Source: Chitinophaga pinensis (lineage in GTDB: Bacteria; Pseudomonadota; Gammaproteobacteria; Burkholderiales; SG8-41). From it: DNA of 64,000 nt. Of the stretch, positions 19,978 to 28,383 are shown piece after piece; the first letter of the stretch is position 1; each line of letters begins with the position of its first letter. Where the stretch lies: contig CALQCM020000010.1 of NCBI GenBank assembly GCA_943329075.2, positions 34,782-98,781 on the forward strand, in the 5' to 3' direction. The notes below the pieces were generated by a model, which ran no database searches, was not told where the DNA came from, and saw nothing but the letters and a program-made list of their open reading frames with translations. Made by a program: the position numbers and the translations under genes.

Positions 19978-20694
19978 ATCATTCAGGAAAAAGAGCCGCG
20001 CATTAACGGCGAAATTAATAACGCGCCCGAGATCAGGTTGATCGGGCCGAATGGCGAACAGGTTGGCATCGTCACCATCGCGTCCGCAGTGTCCCAGGCG
20101 GAGGCGGCAGAACTTGATCTGGTTGAGATCGCCCCGACGGCAGTGCCGCCGGTGTGCCGTATCATGGATTACGGCAAGTTCAAGTATCGCGAGAGCAAGA
20201 AACGTCACGAGGCCAAGCTCAAGCAGAAGCAGATCGTCGTCAAAGAGGTCAAATTCAGGCCGAGTACTGACGAAGGCGATTACAAGATTAAGTTGCGGAA
20301 CTTGACCAAGTTTCTGGAAGAGGGCGACAAGACGAAAGTCACGTTGCGTTTCCGCGGTCGTGAGATGGCGCACCAGGAATTCGGCCTGCGTCTGATTGAA
20401 CGGGTCAAGAACGACCTCGAACCGTTCGCGGTGATCGAGCAGTATCCGAAGATGGAAGGCCGTCAGATGGTGATGGTGTTGTCGCCGAAGCAAAAAGTCT
20501 TAAAACCGGCGGTAGCGGCGCCCGTCGTCAAGAAACCCGCCGCTGCTAAACCGGCTGCGGCGACGGCAGAGCCGGCAGCAGCAGTAGACGCAGAGCCGGT
20601 AGCGGCAGTAGTGGCAGAGCCGGTAGCGGTAGCAGCAGAGCCGGTAACGGCAGAACCGGTGGCCGCAGCGCCGGTCGTCGAAGAAAAGAAATAG
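19978..20694 (+). CDS. infC: Translation initiation factor IF-3, non-AUG start and long C-terminal tail
   Basis: The protein reads [20 protein letters not shown] then [16 protein letters not shown], so it must start upstream of the first conventional start codon. Only ATC (19978) or ATT (19981) fit; the frame has a stop at 19963. A GCGAGG element 7 bases before ATC favours 19978. Rare AUU-type starts are known in infC and underlie IF-3 autoregulation. Residues 1-175 cover both IF3 domains ([31 protein letters not shown]). About 60 extra residues follow, rich in Ala, Val, Pro and Glu, making 238 residues against the usual 170-180. Next gene is rpmI. Confidence 0.9.
   Translation: MIQEKEPRINGEINNAPEIRLIGPNGEQVGIVTIASAVSQAEAAELDLVEIAPTAVPPVCRIMDYGKFKYRESKKRHEAKLKQKQIVVKEVKFRPSTDEGDYKIKLRNLTKFLEEGDKTKVTLRFRGREMAHQEFGLRLIERVKNDLEPFAVIEQYPKMEGRQMVMVLSPKQKVLKPAVAAPVVKKPAAAKPAAATAEPAAAVDAEPVAAVVAEPVAVAAEPVTAEPVAAAPVVEEKK
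20561..20665 (+). repeat. Imperfect tandem repeat coding for the IF-3 tail
   Basis: A unit close to GGCAGAGCCGGTAGCG recurs five times, starting near 20565, 20589, 20613, 20633 and 20649. Each encodes a variant of AEPVA. Spacings of 24, 24, about 20 and 16 bases suggest growth by slippage. All of it lies within the infC reading frame. Confidence 0.6.
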
Positions 20695-20777
20695 CAGCAA
20701 CCAAAAAGTAGTTGTCCGGGTCCCCGAAGTCTTCCCGCAGGGAAGCACCTGGCGCTATGTTAGAAGAGGGAGCAGTC

Positions 20778-20975
20778 ATGCCCAAGATGAAGTCGAAGAG
20801 CGGCGCCAAAAAGCGCTTCAGAGTCACCGGCAGCGGTCGCGTCAAACGCGGCTCGGCATTTCGCCGGCACATCCTGACCAAGAAGACCACCAAGCGTAAG
20901 CGTCAGTTGCGCAGTGCGACCAGTGTGCATGAAAGCAACACGGGTTCCGTCCACGCAATGCTTCCGTACGCTTAA
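20778..20975 (+). CDS. rpmI: 50S ribosomal protein L35
   Basis: 65 residues, [20 protein letters not shown] onward, the standard L35 sequence and length. The start at 20778 has a good SD (AGAGGGAG) 6-7 bases upstream; the longer open frame from 20712 does not match the family. It lies between infC and rplT in the usual order. It is a highly basic rRNA-binding protein of the large subunit. Confidence 0.97.
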   Translation: MPKMKSKSGAKKRFRVTGSGRVKRGSAFRRHILTKKTTKRKRQLRSATSVHESNTGSVHAMLPYA

Positions 20976-20986
20976 GGAGTCCGAAC

Positions 20987-21346
20987 ATGCCAAGAGTTAA
21001 ACGTGGAGTTACCGCGCGCGCCAGTCACAAGAAAGTGCTCGCCCGCGCGAAGGGTTTTCGCGGCCGCCGCAATAACGTATTCCGCATCGCCAATGAAGCG
21101 GTCATGCGTGCCGGGCAGTACGCCTATCGCGACCGTCGCAACAAAAAACGCGATTTCCGCAGTCTGTGGATTGCGCGTATCAACGCTGCGGTGCGCGAGC
21201 ACGGCATGTCGTACAGCGTGTTCATGAACGGTTTGAAGAAAGCCGAGATTCTCGTTGACCGCAAGGTCCTCGCCGATATCGCGGTGATGGACAAACCGGC
21301 GTTTTCGAAGTTTGTCGAGAAAGCGAAAGCCAGCCTCGGCGCCTGA
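20987..21346 (+). CDS. rplT: 50S ribosomal protein L20
   Basis: 119 residues starting [18 protein letters not shown], the conserved L20 N-terminus that threads into 23S rRNA and is needed for early subunit assembly. In other bacteria L20 represses its own operon by binding the infC-rpmI mRNA. The SD AAGGAG lies 7 bases before the start. A strong terminator-like hairpin follows 15 bases after the stop. Confidence 0.97.
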   Translation: MPRVKRGVTARASHKKVLARAKGFRGRRNNVFRIANEAVMRAGQYAYRDRRNKKRDFRSLWIARINAAVREHGMSYSVFMNGLKKAEILVDRKVLADIAVMDKPAFSKFVEKAKASLGA

Positions 21347-21361
21347 GAAAAATTGCCATCG

Positions 21362-21390
21362 AAAAGGAGGCTGAGCCCAGCCTCCTTTTT
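21362..21390 (+). terminator. Intrinsic terminator between rplT and pheS
   Basis: AAAAGGAGGCTG and CAGCCTCCTTTT pair around AGCC, followed by a run of T (TTTTTTTT in total). It sits 20 bases before pheS, so some transcripts must pass it or pheS must have its own start. It may serve as a partial terminator or attenuator, as in enteric pheST, but no phenylalanine-rich leader peptide was found. Confidence 0.85.
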
Positions 21391-21404
21391 TTTCGGCTCC
21401 GTGA

Positions 21405-22397
<993 letters not shown>

Positions 22398-22466
22398 CGC
22401 ACCGGCGTGCTTGGTTTGACGCGATGAATTGATCCTGAATCTTCCGCTGCGATTGCAAAATATCCC

Positions 22467-24821
22467 ATGAAATTTTCCGAGAACTGGCTGCGTAACATCA
22501 TCGATCCGCCGCTGACGAGCACCGCGCTCGCCGACGTGTTGATGATGTGCGGGCTTGACGTCGAGGCAGTGGAGTCTGCGGCGCCGCCGTTCGCCGGCGT
22601 GATTGCCGCCGAAGTCGTCGAAATCGGCAAACACCCCTCGGCGGATCGCCTGCAGGTGTGTCGCGTCAATACGGGCGGCGAAACCATCACGGTGGTTTGC
22701 GGCGCGCCCAACGTCGCCGTCGGCATGCGGGTTGCCTTGGCCACGGTCGGTGCGAAGTTGTCCGGCATGGAAATCAAACAGGCCAAAGTCCGCGGCGTCG
22801 AATCAAGCGGCATGCTGTGTTCGGCGAAGGAACTTGGCATTGCGGACGACGCCTCGGGACTGATGGCATTGCCGGCGGATGCGCAGCTCGGCGCTGATGT
22901 GCGCAAGGTGCTAGATCTTGATGACGCGTTGATTACGATCAAGCCGACGCCTAATCGCGGCGATTGTCTGAGCATGCTGGGTATTGCGCGCGAGGTTGCG
23001 GCAATGACCGGTTGTACGATGAAGCCGATGCCGGCAACCGCTATCACCGAAACAACAGCCGAGCGCGTCGAAATTGCACTGGAAGCCGGCGATGCCTGCC
23101 CGCGTTATACGGCGCGTATCGTGCGCGGAGTCGATGTGCGGGCTAAGAGTCCGCGCTGGCTGGTGCAGCGCCTTGAGCGCAGCGGCCTGCGCGGCATCAG
23201 TGCCGTTGTCGATGTCACCAATTACGTCATGCTGGAGCTTGGTCAGCCGCTGCACGCTTTCGATTTCGCAAAAGTCGAGGGCGGCATCCGCGTGCGGTTT
23301 GCGCAGGACCGCGAAATGCTCAAGGTACTGAACGGTCAGGAATTGAAGCTGGACCCGTCATGCCTGGTGATTGCCGACCAGAAGAAAGCACTCGCGCTGG
23401 CCGGTATCATGGGCGGTGCCGACAGCGGGGTGACCGACGGCACGCAGGATGTGCTGCTGGAGAGCGCGTTCTTCGCGCCGACTGCCATCGCCGGCAAGGC
23501 GCGCGCGCTGGGTTTCGGCTCCGATTCGTCCTACCGGTTCGAGCGCGGCGTCGACTTCGCGGCGACCGTGCAGGCGCTGGATCGTGCCGCGCAGATGATC
23601 GTGGAGATTTGCGGCGGCCACGCGGGCCCGGTCGCGGAAGCGCGTGGCGCGCTGCCGCCGCGGCCCCAGGTGCGCATGCGGCGCGCCCGTGCCGAACGCG
23701 TATTGGGGATCACGGTTTCTGCGCAGGATGTTGCCGGAATCTTCAGTCGTCTCGGTTATGTCTTCGCGCAGCAGGGCGACGAGTTTCTGGTGACCCCTCC
23801 GGCGTATCGTTTCGACCTCGCGATCGAAGAAGATTTGATCGAGGAAGTCGCACGCATAAGGGGTTACGACCACATTCCGGAAGGTAAACTCGTTGGCCCC
23901 GCCGTCATTCTGCCGGCTGTTGAAACGCGACTGACCAGTCGTCGCCTGCGCAGCCGGATGGTGGCGCGGGATTACCAGGAAATCGTCAGCTACAGTTTTG
24001 TCGACAAGAACTGGGAGCTTGATTTTTGCGGTAACGAAAGCCCGGCCATGCTGGCCAACCCGATTGCCACCCAGATGAGCGCGATGCGCTCCAGCCTGTT
24101 CGGCAGCCTGGTGGATTGCCTGAAGCTTAACCTGGCCCGCCAGCAGGAGCGGATCCGGTTGTTCGAGATCGGCTGCTGTTACGAGCGCCAGGGCAGCGGT
24201 TATGGGCAGCGCCGGATGATCGGCGGCATTGCCTATGGCGGTGCAGTGACCGAACAATGGGGCGAGGCGAAACGGCGGGTTGATTTTTACGATGTGAAAG
24301 CGGACGTCGAATCGCTGCTGGGCGGACGCAGCGTTCGTTTCGAGCCGGTCAGGCGGCAGGCTTTGCACCCGGGGCGGGCGGCCGGAATCGTCATCGACGG
24401 CCGCCTCGCGGGTGTGCTCGGACAACTCCATCCGGCCCTGCAACAGAAGTATGATTTTCCTTATGAACCAATATGTTTTGAGATAAATCTCGATTTATTG
24501 TCAGATTCTCCTGTAATCCAATTCCAGGAGTTTTCAAGGCAGCCGACAGTGCGTCGAGATATTGCCGTTGAGGTGGGTGAAACCGCCTCGACGGAGGCCA
24601 TGGTCGCGGCCATGAAAAAAGCGGCCAGCGCACTGGTTTTCGATCTCGCGCCGTTTGACGTCTATCGCGGCAAAGGCATTGATTCAGATAAAAAAAGTGT
24701 TGCGTTTCGCGTGCTATTGCAAGATACTTCGAAAACGCTGACGGACGCCGAGGTTGAGGCGGAGATAGGTCGTCTAGTTCACGCGTTACAAGAAGAGTTT
24801 CAAGCAAGACTCCGTAAATAA
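22467..24821 (+). CDS. pheT: Phenylalanyl-tRNA synthetase beta subunit
   Basis: 784 residues. Domains in order: tRNA-binding domain (about 40-150, with CGAPNV), B3/B4 editing domain that removes mischarged Tyr (about 210-385), B5 DNA-binding-like domain (about 400-470), a class II-like core lacking catalysis, and the C-terminal FDX-ACB domain (about 690-784). It follows pheS by 69 bases and precedes ihfA by 9. Confidence 0.97.
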   Translation: MKFSENWLRNIIDPPLTSTALADVLMMCGLDVEAVESAAPPFAGVIAAEVVEIGKHPSADRLQVCRVNTGGETITVVCGAPNVAVGMRVALATVGAKLSGMEIKQAKVRGVESSGMLCSAKELGIADDASGLMALPADAQLGADVRKVLDLDDALITIKPTPNRGDCLSMLGIAREVAAMTGCTMKPMPATAITETTAERVEIALEAGDACPRYTARIVRGVDVRAKSPRWLVQRLERSGLRGISAVVDVTNYVMLELGQPLHAFDFAKVEGGIRVRFAQDREMLKVLNGQELKLDPSCLVIADQKKALALAGIMGGADSGVTDGTQDVLLESAFFAPTAIAGKARALGFGSDSSYRFERGVDFAATVQALDRAAQMIVEICGGHAGPVAEARGALPPRPQVRMRRARAERVLGITVSAQDVAGIFSRLGYVFAQQGDEFLVTPPAYRFDLAIEEDLIEEVARIRGYDHIPEGKLVGPAVILPAVETRLTSRRLRSRMVARDYQEIVSYSFVDKNWELDFCGNESPAMLANPIATQMSAMRSSLFGSLVDCLKLNLARQQERIRLFEIGCCYERQGSGYGQRRMIGGIAYGGAVTEQWGEAKRRVDFYDVKADVESLLGGRSVRFEPVRRQALHPGRAAGIVIDGRLAGVLGQLHPALQQKYDFPYEPICFEINLDLLSDSPVIQFQEFSRQPTVRRDIAVEVGETASTEAMVAAMKKAASALVFDLAPFDVYRGKGIDSDKKSVAFRVLLQDTSKTLTDAEVEAEIGRLVHALQEEFQARLRK

Positions 24822-24830
24822 GGGGAATAC

Positions 24831-25145
24831 ATGACTTTGACCAAGGCCGAGTTGGCGGATTTGCTATTCGAAAAAGTAGGTTTGAATAAGCGCGAGGCCA
24901 AGGACATGGTGGAGTCGTTTTTTGAGGAAGTCCGCATTGCACTTGAGAATGCGGAAGGCGTAAAGCTCTCGGGCTTTGGAAATTTTCAATTGCGTGACAA
25001 GCCGCAACGGCCTGGTCGCAACCCCAAGACCGGGGAGGAAATTCCGATTACAGCGCGTCGCGTGGTTACGTTTCACGCTTCCCAGAAACTGAAAGCCATG
25101 GTCGAGAAACACTACAATAATAATGGAAACAAACCACAGTCCTAA
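24831..25145 (+). CDS. ihfA: Integration host factor alpha subunit
   Basis: 104 residues; HU/IHF fold with the DNA-binding arm [20 protein letters not shown] (about 63-82) containing the intercalating proline. IHF bends DNA sharply and assists site-specific recombination, transcription and replication; it pairs with IhfB. Position after pheT is conserved. The 3' end overlaps the next gene by 23 bases, suggesting translational coupling. Confidence 0.95.
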   Translation: MTLTKAELADLLFEKVGLNKREAKDMVESFFEEVRIALENAEGVKLSGFGNFQLRDKPQRPGRNPKTGEEIPITARRVVTFHASQKLKAMVEKHYNNNGNKPQS

Positions 25146-25503
25146 GGACGCGCTTCCGCCGATACCCGCGAAGCGTTATTTCACGATCGGCGAAGTGAGT
25201 GAGTTGTGCGGCGTGAAGCCGCACGTCCTGCGTTATTGGGAGCAGGAGTTCACCCAACTCAAACCGGTCAAGCGCCGCGGCAACCGGCGCTATTACCAAC
25301 ACCACGAAGTGCTGCTGATCAGGCGCATCCGCGATCTGCTCTACGATCAGGGTTTCACCATCAGCGGTGCGCGCAACCGGCTCGACGAAATTGTCGCCGA
25401 ACCGGTCAAGGCATCGTCGCGCGCGGCGGCGGTCGCGGTCAACGCGAATCTTTCCGCATTGCGCAGCGAAATCAAGGGCGTCATCGAGTTCCTGCGCCAC
25501 TGA
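25123..25503 (+). CDS. MerR-family transcriptional regulator
   Basis: 126 residues. A MerR winged helix-turn-helix occupies about residues 17-87: [26 protein letters not shown], then the wing [14 protein letters not shown]. The C-terminal part (about 95-126) is a short predicted helix without metal-binding cysteines, so no effector can be suggested. Genes of this type routinely follow ihfA in beta- and gammaproteobacteria. It overlaps ihfA by 23 bases. Confidence 0.9.
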   Translation: METNHSPKDALPPIPAKRYFTIGEVSELCGVKPHVLRYWEQEFTQLKPVKRRGNRRYYQHHEVLLIRRIRDLLYDQGFTISGARNRLDEIVAEPVKASSRAAAVAVNANLSALRSEIKGVIEFLRH

Positions 25504-25543
25504 GCGGATGCACTTTGATTCGCAGTGCATGTCGCTGTTCTGC

Positions 25544-25549
25544 TATACT
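25544..25549 (+). promoter_or_regulatory. Probable -10 box of tRNA-Pro
   Basis: TATACT lies 8 bases before the tRNA start, with a GC-containing discriminator. No good -35 at 16-18 bases was seen; the nearest TTGATT is 23 bases upstream. Confidence 0.4.
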
Positions 25550-25557
25550 TTTCGACT

Positions 25558-25635
<78 letters not shown>

Positions 25636-25669
25636 TAATCAAGGACTTACGTTGTCGCATAAAAACAAC

Positions 25670-25679
25670 GTGGGCAAAA
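25670..25679 (+). repeat. Arm-site-like decamer GTGGGCAAAA, copy 1
   Basis: GTGGGCAAAA lies 36 bp inside the left end of island 1. Two further copies are near the right end (26296 direct, 26353 inverted). Paired short repeats beside att cores are the usual layout of integrase arm-binding sites. Confidence 0.45.
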
Positions 25680-25712
25680 CCCCCCTCAAAACACCAATAA
25701 ACAGGGGGGGGT
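25676..25712 (-). terminator. Hairpin downstream of the island 1 repressor gene
   Basis: On the reverse strand a run of eight C, a 21-base loop and six G are followed by TTTT. It starts about 10 bases after the repressor stop and could end that transcript. Its stem is only G:C homopolymer. Confidence 0.45.
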
Positions 25713-25721
25713 GTCCAAAAC

Positions 25722-26066
25722 TCACTCTTTCTTCGACGTGCTCAATAATGTCAGCGCCTCGACAAAGCTGACAACTTGAACCCGCTTATCTGCGGGCAGA
25801 TTATGCACCATCGTCATCAAATCATTATCGACAGACTGCGTATGCCGTCCGTATGGCGGAACATCGCCCATCATCAGCCAGCGCGCGGAAACGCCAAGTA
25901 CGTCCGAGAGCTTGAACAGATTTTGCGGATCAATTTTTTCGTTGGTGCCGTCATGCCAACGATAGGCGGTTTGTTTTGGAATCCCAACCAATGCGGCAAG
26001 GACGGTAGGGTTTTTTACGCCTCCTGCCATCATTGCGATGCGCAATCTTTCGCAAAAAATCATCAT
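25722..26066 (-). CDS. Phage-type helix-turn-helix repressor (C1-like, no peptidase domain)
   Basis: 114 residues from the tandem ATGATG at 26066 (MMIFCERLRIAMM). An HTH domain covers about residues 5-66 (NPTVLAALVGIPKQTAYRW, then DPQNLFKLSDVLGVSARWLMMGD), as in phage C1/Cro regulators. The C-terminal 40 residues are short and lack the S24 Ser-Lys peptidase of LexA-type repressors. The frame is open to ATG 26162, but that extension does not look like the family, and a perfect palindrome sits just before 26066. It is the only gene in island 1. DNA here is much more AT-rich than its surroundings, a sign of transfer. Confidence 0.75.
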   Translation of the reverse strand: MMIFCERLRIAMMAGGVKNPTVLAALVGIPKQTAYRWHDGTNEKIDPQNLFKLSDVLGVSARWLMMGDVPPYGRHTQSVDNDLMTMVHNLPADKRVQVVSFVEALTLLSTSKKE

Positions 26067-26071
26067 TTTGT

Positions 26072-26086
26072 ATTCGCGGCGCGAAT
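26072..26086. promoter_or_regulatory. Operator-like palindrome before the repressor start
   Basis: ATTCGCG-G-CGCGAAT is a perfect 7-bp inverted repeat, ending 6 bases upstream of the ATG at 26066. Position and symmetry fit an autoregulatory operator. A second imperfect inverted repeat (GTAACTCT/AGAGTAAC, 26166-26190) precedes the alternative start. Confidence 0.45.
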
Positions 26087-26295
26087 GTTTATCAGCGAGC
26101 CATTGCGCGACTAGCGCGCGCGGAATTGCATCTGGTGTTCGCTTATTGTTTCCTCGTAGCATTGCGTAACTCTAATGTTTAAAGAGTAACGAATGAGTGA
26201 ATTGGTTAATATTTTCGTCAAGAGTAATAACCACTTGGTGAAGATTGATTGAAGTATTCGTGAGAGGGGGATTTTCATAATGTCGTCGCTCAAAT

Positions 26296-26305
26296 GTGGG
26301 CAAAA
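26296..26305 (+). repeat. Arm-site-like decamer GTGGGCAAAA, copy 2
   Basis: Exact match to the decamer at 25670; about 100 bp from att-like copy 2. Both copies continue with C-rich CTCCCT or CCCCCT. Confidence 0.45.
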
Positions 26306-26352
26306 CTCCCTGTAAAAACAGTGTGGAATCAACGGCAGTAACGGCAAGATTA

Positions 26353-26362
26353 TTTTGCCCAC
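26353..26362 (-). repeat. Arm-site-like decamer GTGGGCAAAA, copy 3 (inverted)
   Basis: TTTTGCCCAC on the plus strand, i.e. the decamer in reverse, 41 bp from att-like copy 2. Confidence 0.45.
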
Positions 26363-26403
26363 TTCGCCGCTAGTGCATTGATTCAATGGAATAACGTCGC
26401 ACT

Positions 26404-26448
<45 letters not shown>

Positions 26449-26480
26449 CTGATTTTAAATAGAAATCAGTGAAATCAATG

Positions 26481-26505
26481 GCCGCAGAAATGCGGCTATT
26501 TTTTT
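26481..26505 (+). terminator. Terminator after att-like copy 2
   Basis: GCCGCA and TGCGGC pair around GAAA, followed by TATTTTTTT. It sits where a tRNA-Pro terminator would be if copy 2 once completed a tRNA gene. Confidence 0.8.
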
Positions 26506-26634
26506 GTGCGTGACGCCCTGCGTGACACCTTGGCGAGGGCTTCAACCATGCGCCGTGCCACAGCCACTACCGGAAGCGCGGCCGGGCTAACCGAACGGCG
26601 ACGTAACCATGATGCCGCAGGCCCTCAGTTTTTC
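26506..26634. other. Gene-free stretch before parD
   Basis: No coding signal was accepted. A direct repeat GCGTGAC(G/A)CC occurs at about 26508-26529. On the reverse strand short open pieces (MVEALAKVSRRASRTKK) end here, possibly the tail of a lost gene, but this cannot be assigned. Confidence 0.4.
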
Positions 26635-26651
26635 ATGGCAGTTATTGCCAT
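26635..26651. promoter_or_regulatory. ParD operator-like inverted repeat
   Basis: ATGGCA-GTTAT-TGCCAT, followed at 26664 by another ATGGCA. It precedes the parD start by about 45 bases. ParD-type ribbon-helix-helix antitoxins repress their own promoter through repeats like these. Confidence 0.5.
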
Positions 26652-26694
26652 TTAATGTCATTTATGGCACGCTAAGTTGGAATGGAGGTGTCCC

Positions 26695-26949
26695 ATGCAA
26701 AGCATGAATATTTCTCTGCCCGACCCTTTGAAGCAATTCGTGGATGGACAGATAGCCCAAGGGCGCTATAGCAGTGTGAGCGAATATGTACGCGAGCTGA
26801 TTCGCGCCGACGAGAAACGTAAAGCCGAAGAACATCTGGAAGCAAAACTGCTGGAAGGACTGAATAGTCCTGAAAGCGAACTGACTGCGGCTGACTGGCG
26901 GGCCATTCGCACTGAGGCGTTGGCGAAGCTGGACGCACGAAAGAAGTAG
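26695..26949 (+). CDS. parD: Type II antitoxin, ParD family
   Basis: 84 residues from ATG 26695, preceded by GGAGGTG at 7 bases spacing. The N-terminal ribbon-helix-helix (MNISLPDPLKQFVDGQIAQG, then YSSVSEYVRELIRADEKR) binds DNA, and the acidic C-terminal tail (LTAADWRAIRTEALAKL) would wrap the toxin. It is followed 5 bases later by parE, which is frameshifted, so this antitoxin is probably without an active partner. Confidence 0.9.
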   Translation: MQSMNISLPDPLKQFVDGQIAQGRYSSVSEYVRELIRADEKRKAEEHLEAKLLEGLNSPESELTAADWRAIRTEALAKLDARKK

Positions 26950-26954
26950 CGCTA

Positions 26955-27274
26955 ATGCCGACCGTCCGCCAGCGCGCGGCAGCCAGGCGCGACTTGGTAG
27001 AGCACTTTATTTACTTGGCTGAGAACGCGGGGCTTGATACCCGGAGCTGTTTCTCGCGAACGCCGAAGCGACCTTCAACAATCTGGCCGGCCAACCGATG
27101 ATCGGGACTCCCCTAACATCGCAGCATCCTGCGCTGGCGGGTCTGCGCAAGTTGCGCGTCAAGGACTTCGAAAACCATTTGATCTTCTATTTGCCACGAT
27201 CTGACGGAGTGTCTATCGTGCGCGTGCTTTACGCCGCACGAGACTGGTGGAGGCTATTGGGTATTGAGGCTTAA
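26955..27274 (+). pseudogene. parE: ParE-family toxin, frameshifted
   Basis: From ATG 26955 the frame reads MPTVRQRAAARRDLVEHFIY and LAENAGLDT, then goes out of frame and stops at 27090-27100. One frame over, the ParE body resumes as ELFLANAEATFNNLAGQPMI, then GLRKLRVKDFENHLIFYLPR and RVLYAARDWWRLLGIEA, ending with TAA at 27272-27274. A single-base deletion near 27044 explains this. An intact toxin would be about 106 residues and would act on DNA gyrase, as other ParE proteins do. A sequencing error cannot be excluded. Confidence 0.85.
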
Positions 27275-27314
27275 GGCTGGAGGACTGAGCAAGAGTGAGC
27301 AAGCCGGTTGCTCG

Positions 27315-27866
27315 ATGCGGTATTCTGGTGCAGTTCATGCTCTTGCCACTATAGCGATCCTGACGCTCATGCCATTTGCCCATGCCGGCCCTGCGCTGTT
27401 CGATTTCTCCCGTTCGGAAGTTGTGCAGACGTTTCGGGTCATCAACGATAACGTGATGGGTGGCGTTTCCAGGTCGCGGCTTAGTTCGACGGATGGCGCA
27501 ATGGTGTTCGAAGGGGAGGTGTCGCTTGAGAATAACGGCGGCTTCGCCTCGTTTCGTGGCCTCGTCAGTTTCCCGGCGAAGTCCGCGGCACTGCTGTTGA
27601 CGGTGCGCGGCGACGGGCAGCGCTACAAGCTGACACTCAAACTCGACGATAGCACCGGCACAAATCAATACCAGGTCGCGTTCGTTGCGCCGCGAGAGTG
27701 GCGAACGCTGCGTTTCGAACCGGCCGATTTCGCGGCCAGTTTTCGCGGCCGCGCGGTGGCGGCGCCGATCGTGCGGTTTGTTGATGTACATTACGTGGGC
27801 CTGCTCATTTCGGACCAGCAACCGGGTGCCTTCAAGATAGAACTGAAGGACGTCAGGGCCGAGTAG
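27315..27866 (+). CDS. CIA30-domain exported protein
   Basis: 183 residues from ATG 27315 (MRYSGAVHALATIAILTLMP), a signal peptide with likely cleavage after AHA (about 25). The mature part matches the CIA30 (NDUFAF1-like) beta-sandwich: VINDNVMGGVSRSRLSS (about 44-60), FEGEVSLENNGGFASFRG and TNQYQVAFVAPREWRTLRF. The eukaryotic relative helps assemble respiratory complex I; bacterial members are uncharacterised. It starts 40 bases after the broken parE and lies inside island 2. Confidence 0.82.
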   Translation: MRYSGAVHALATIAILTLMPFAHAGPALFDFSRSEVVQTFRVINDNVMGGVSRSRLSSTDGAMVFEGEVSLENNGGFASFRGLVSFPAKSAALLLTVRGDGQRYKLTLKLDDSTGTNQYQVAFVAPREWRTLRFEPADFAASFRGRAVAAPIVRFVDVHYVGLLISDQQPGAFKIELKDVRAE

Positions 27867-28072
27867 AAGCCTACCGACTGCAAAGACTGGTGGCGCAGTC
27901 CTGGAATTTCAACGATGTGCTGCTGTGGCAATGTTGCGTCGAGTTAATAACCGTAGAATCTTTCGCGTGTCTAATCAAAGTCGAAAAATCCAGCCAATTC
28001 AAGAGGTATTTTTGGGTGGTTGGTTAGACGAAATGCACTTAACTGATTGATATTGTTTAAAACAGGCTCGTC
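27867..28072. other. Gene-free right part of island 2
   Basis: No coding signal. The last 120 bases before att-like copy 3 are noticeably AT-rich. No GTGGGCAAAA decamer was found here. Confidence 0.6.
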
Positions 28073-28118
<46 letters not shown>

Positions 28119-28125
28119 CAAATCA

Positions 28126-28161
28126 ATGGCTTGCAGAGTTCCTCTGCAAGCCATTTTTTTT
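28126..28161 (+). terminator. Terminator following att-like copy 3 (original tRNA-Pro terminator)
   Basis: ATGGCTTGCAGAG and CTCTGCAAGCCAT pair perfectly over 13 bp around TTC, followed by eight T. It probably terminated tRNA-Pro before the islands separated them. Confidence 0.85.
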
Positions 28162-28383
28162 GGCGATCCTCTGGCGCCGCAAAATGCGGTAGCGTGATCT
28201 GAATGTGCTTGCGGGTGTCGGTGACGAGCGTTTACGCGAGGGATTCTTCCAGCCCGCAATTAAGTTGACCGGGAACAAGCAACACCTCAGAAAAATTGGC
28301 GAAGATGCACCTGCGATCAATTCATATAAGTTTTGCGTTGTCGGGGTCCGCATACCGGCGTAACCCGACCAGTTAACCTGCTC
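28162..28383. other. Leader region of the magnesium ATPase gene
   Basis: 222 bases without an accepted gene. A 54-codon open frame (about 28193-28366) exists but has no start codon context or recognisable family. MgtA genes in other bacteria have regulatory leaders; no specific element could be identified here. Confidence 0.4.

Larger units (their letters stand above)
26163..26403. other. AT-rich gene-free part of island 1
   Basis: No convincing gene. It holds the imperfect inverted repeat 26166-26190, a second AAGAGTAA near 26219, two GTGGGCAAAA decamers (26296, 26353) and a CTGTAAAAACAG near-palindrome (about 26310-26321). A 91-codon reverse frame (26111-26386) crosses it, but nothing supports it as coding. 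Confidence 0.6.

Noticed and set aside
20038..20694. infC start at TTG 20038
   Set aside because: It would remove the conserved RINGEI N-terminus of IF-3, which is encoded in frame from 19978.
26450..26640. Integrase C-terminal remnant on the reverse strand
   Set aside because: Frames reading QGVTQGVTHKKIAAF or MVEALAKVSRRASRTKK are too short and interrupted by stops; no integrase motif is visible.
28193..28366. 54-codon open frame upstream of mgtA
   Set aside because: No start codon with ribosome-binding site, no recognisable domain, and it overlaps the leader region only.
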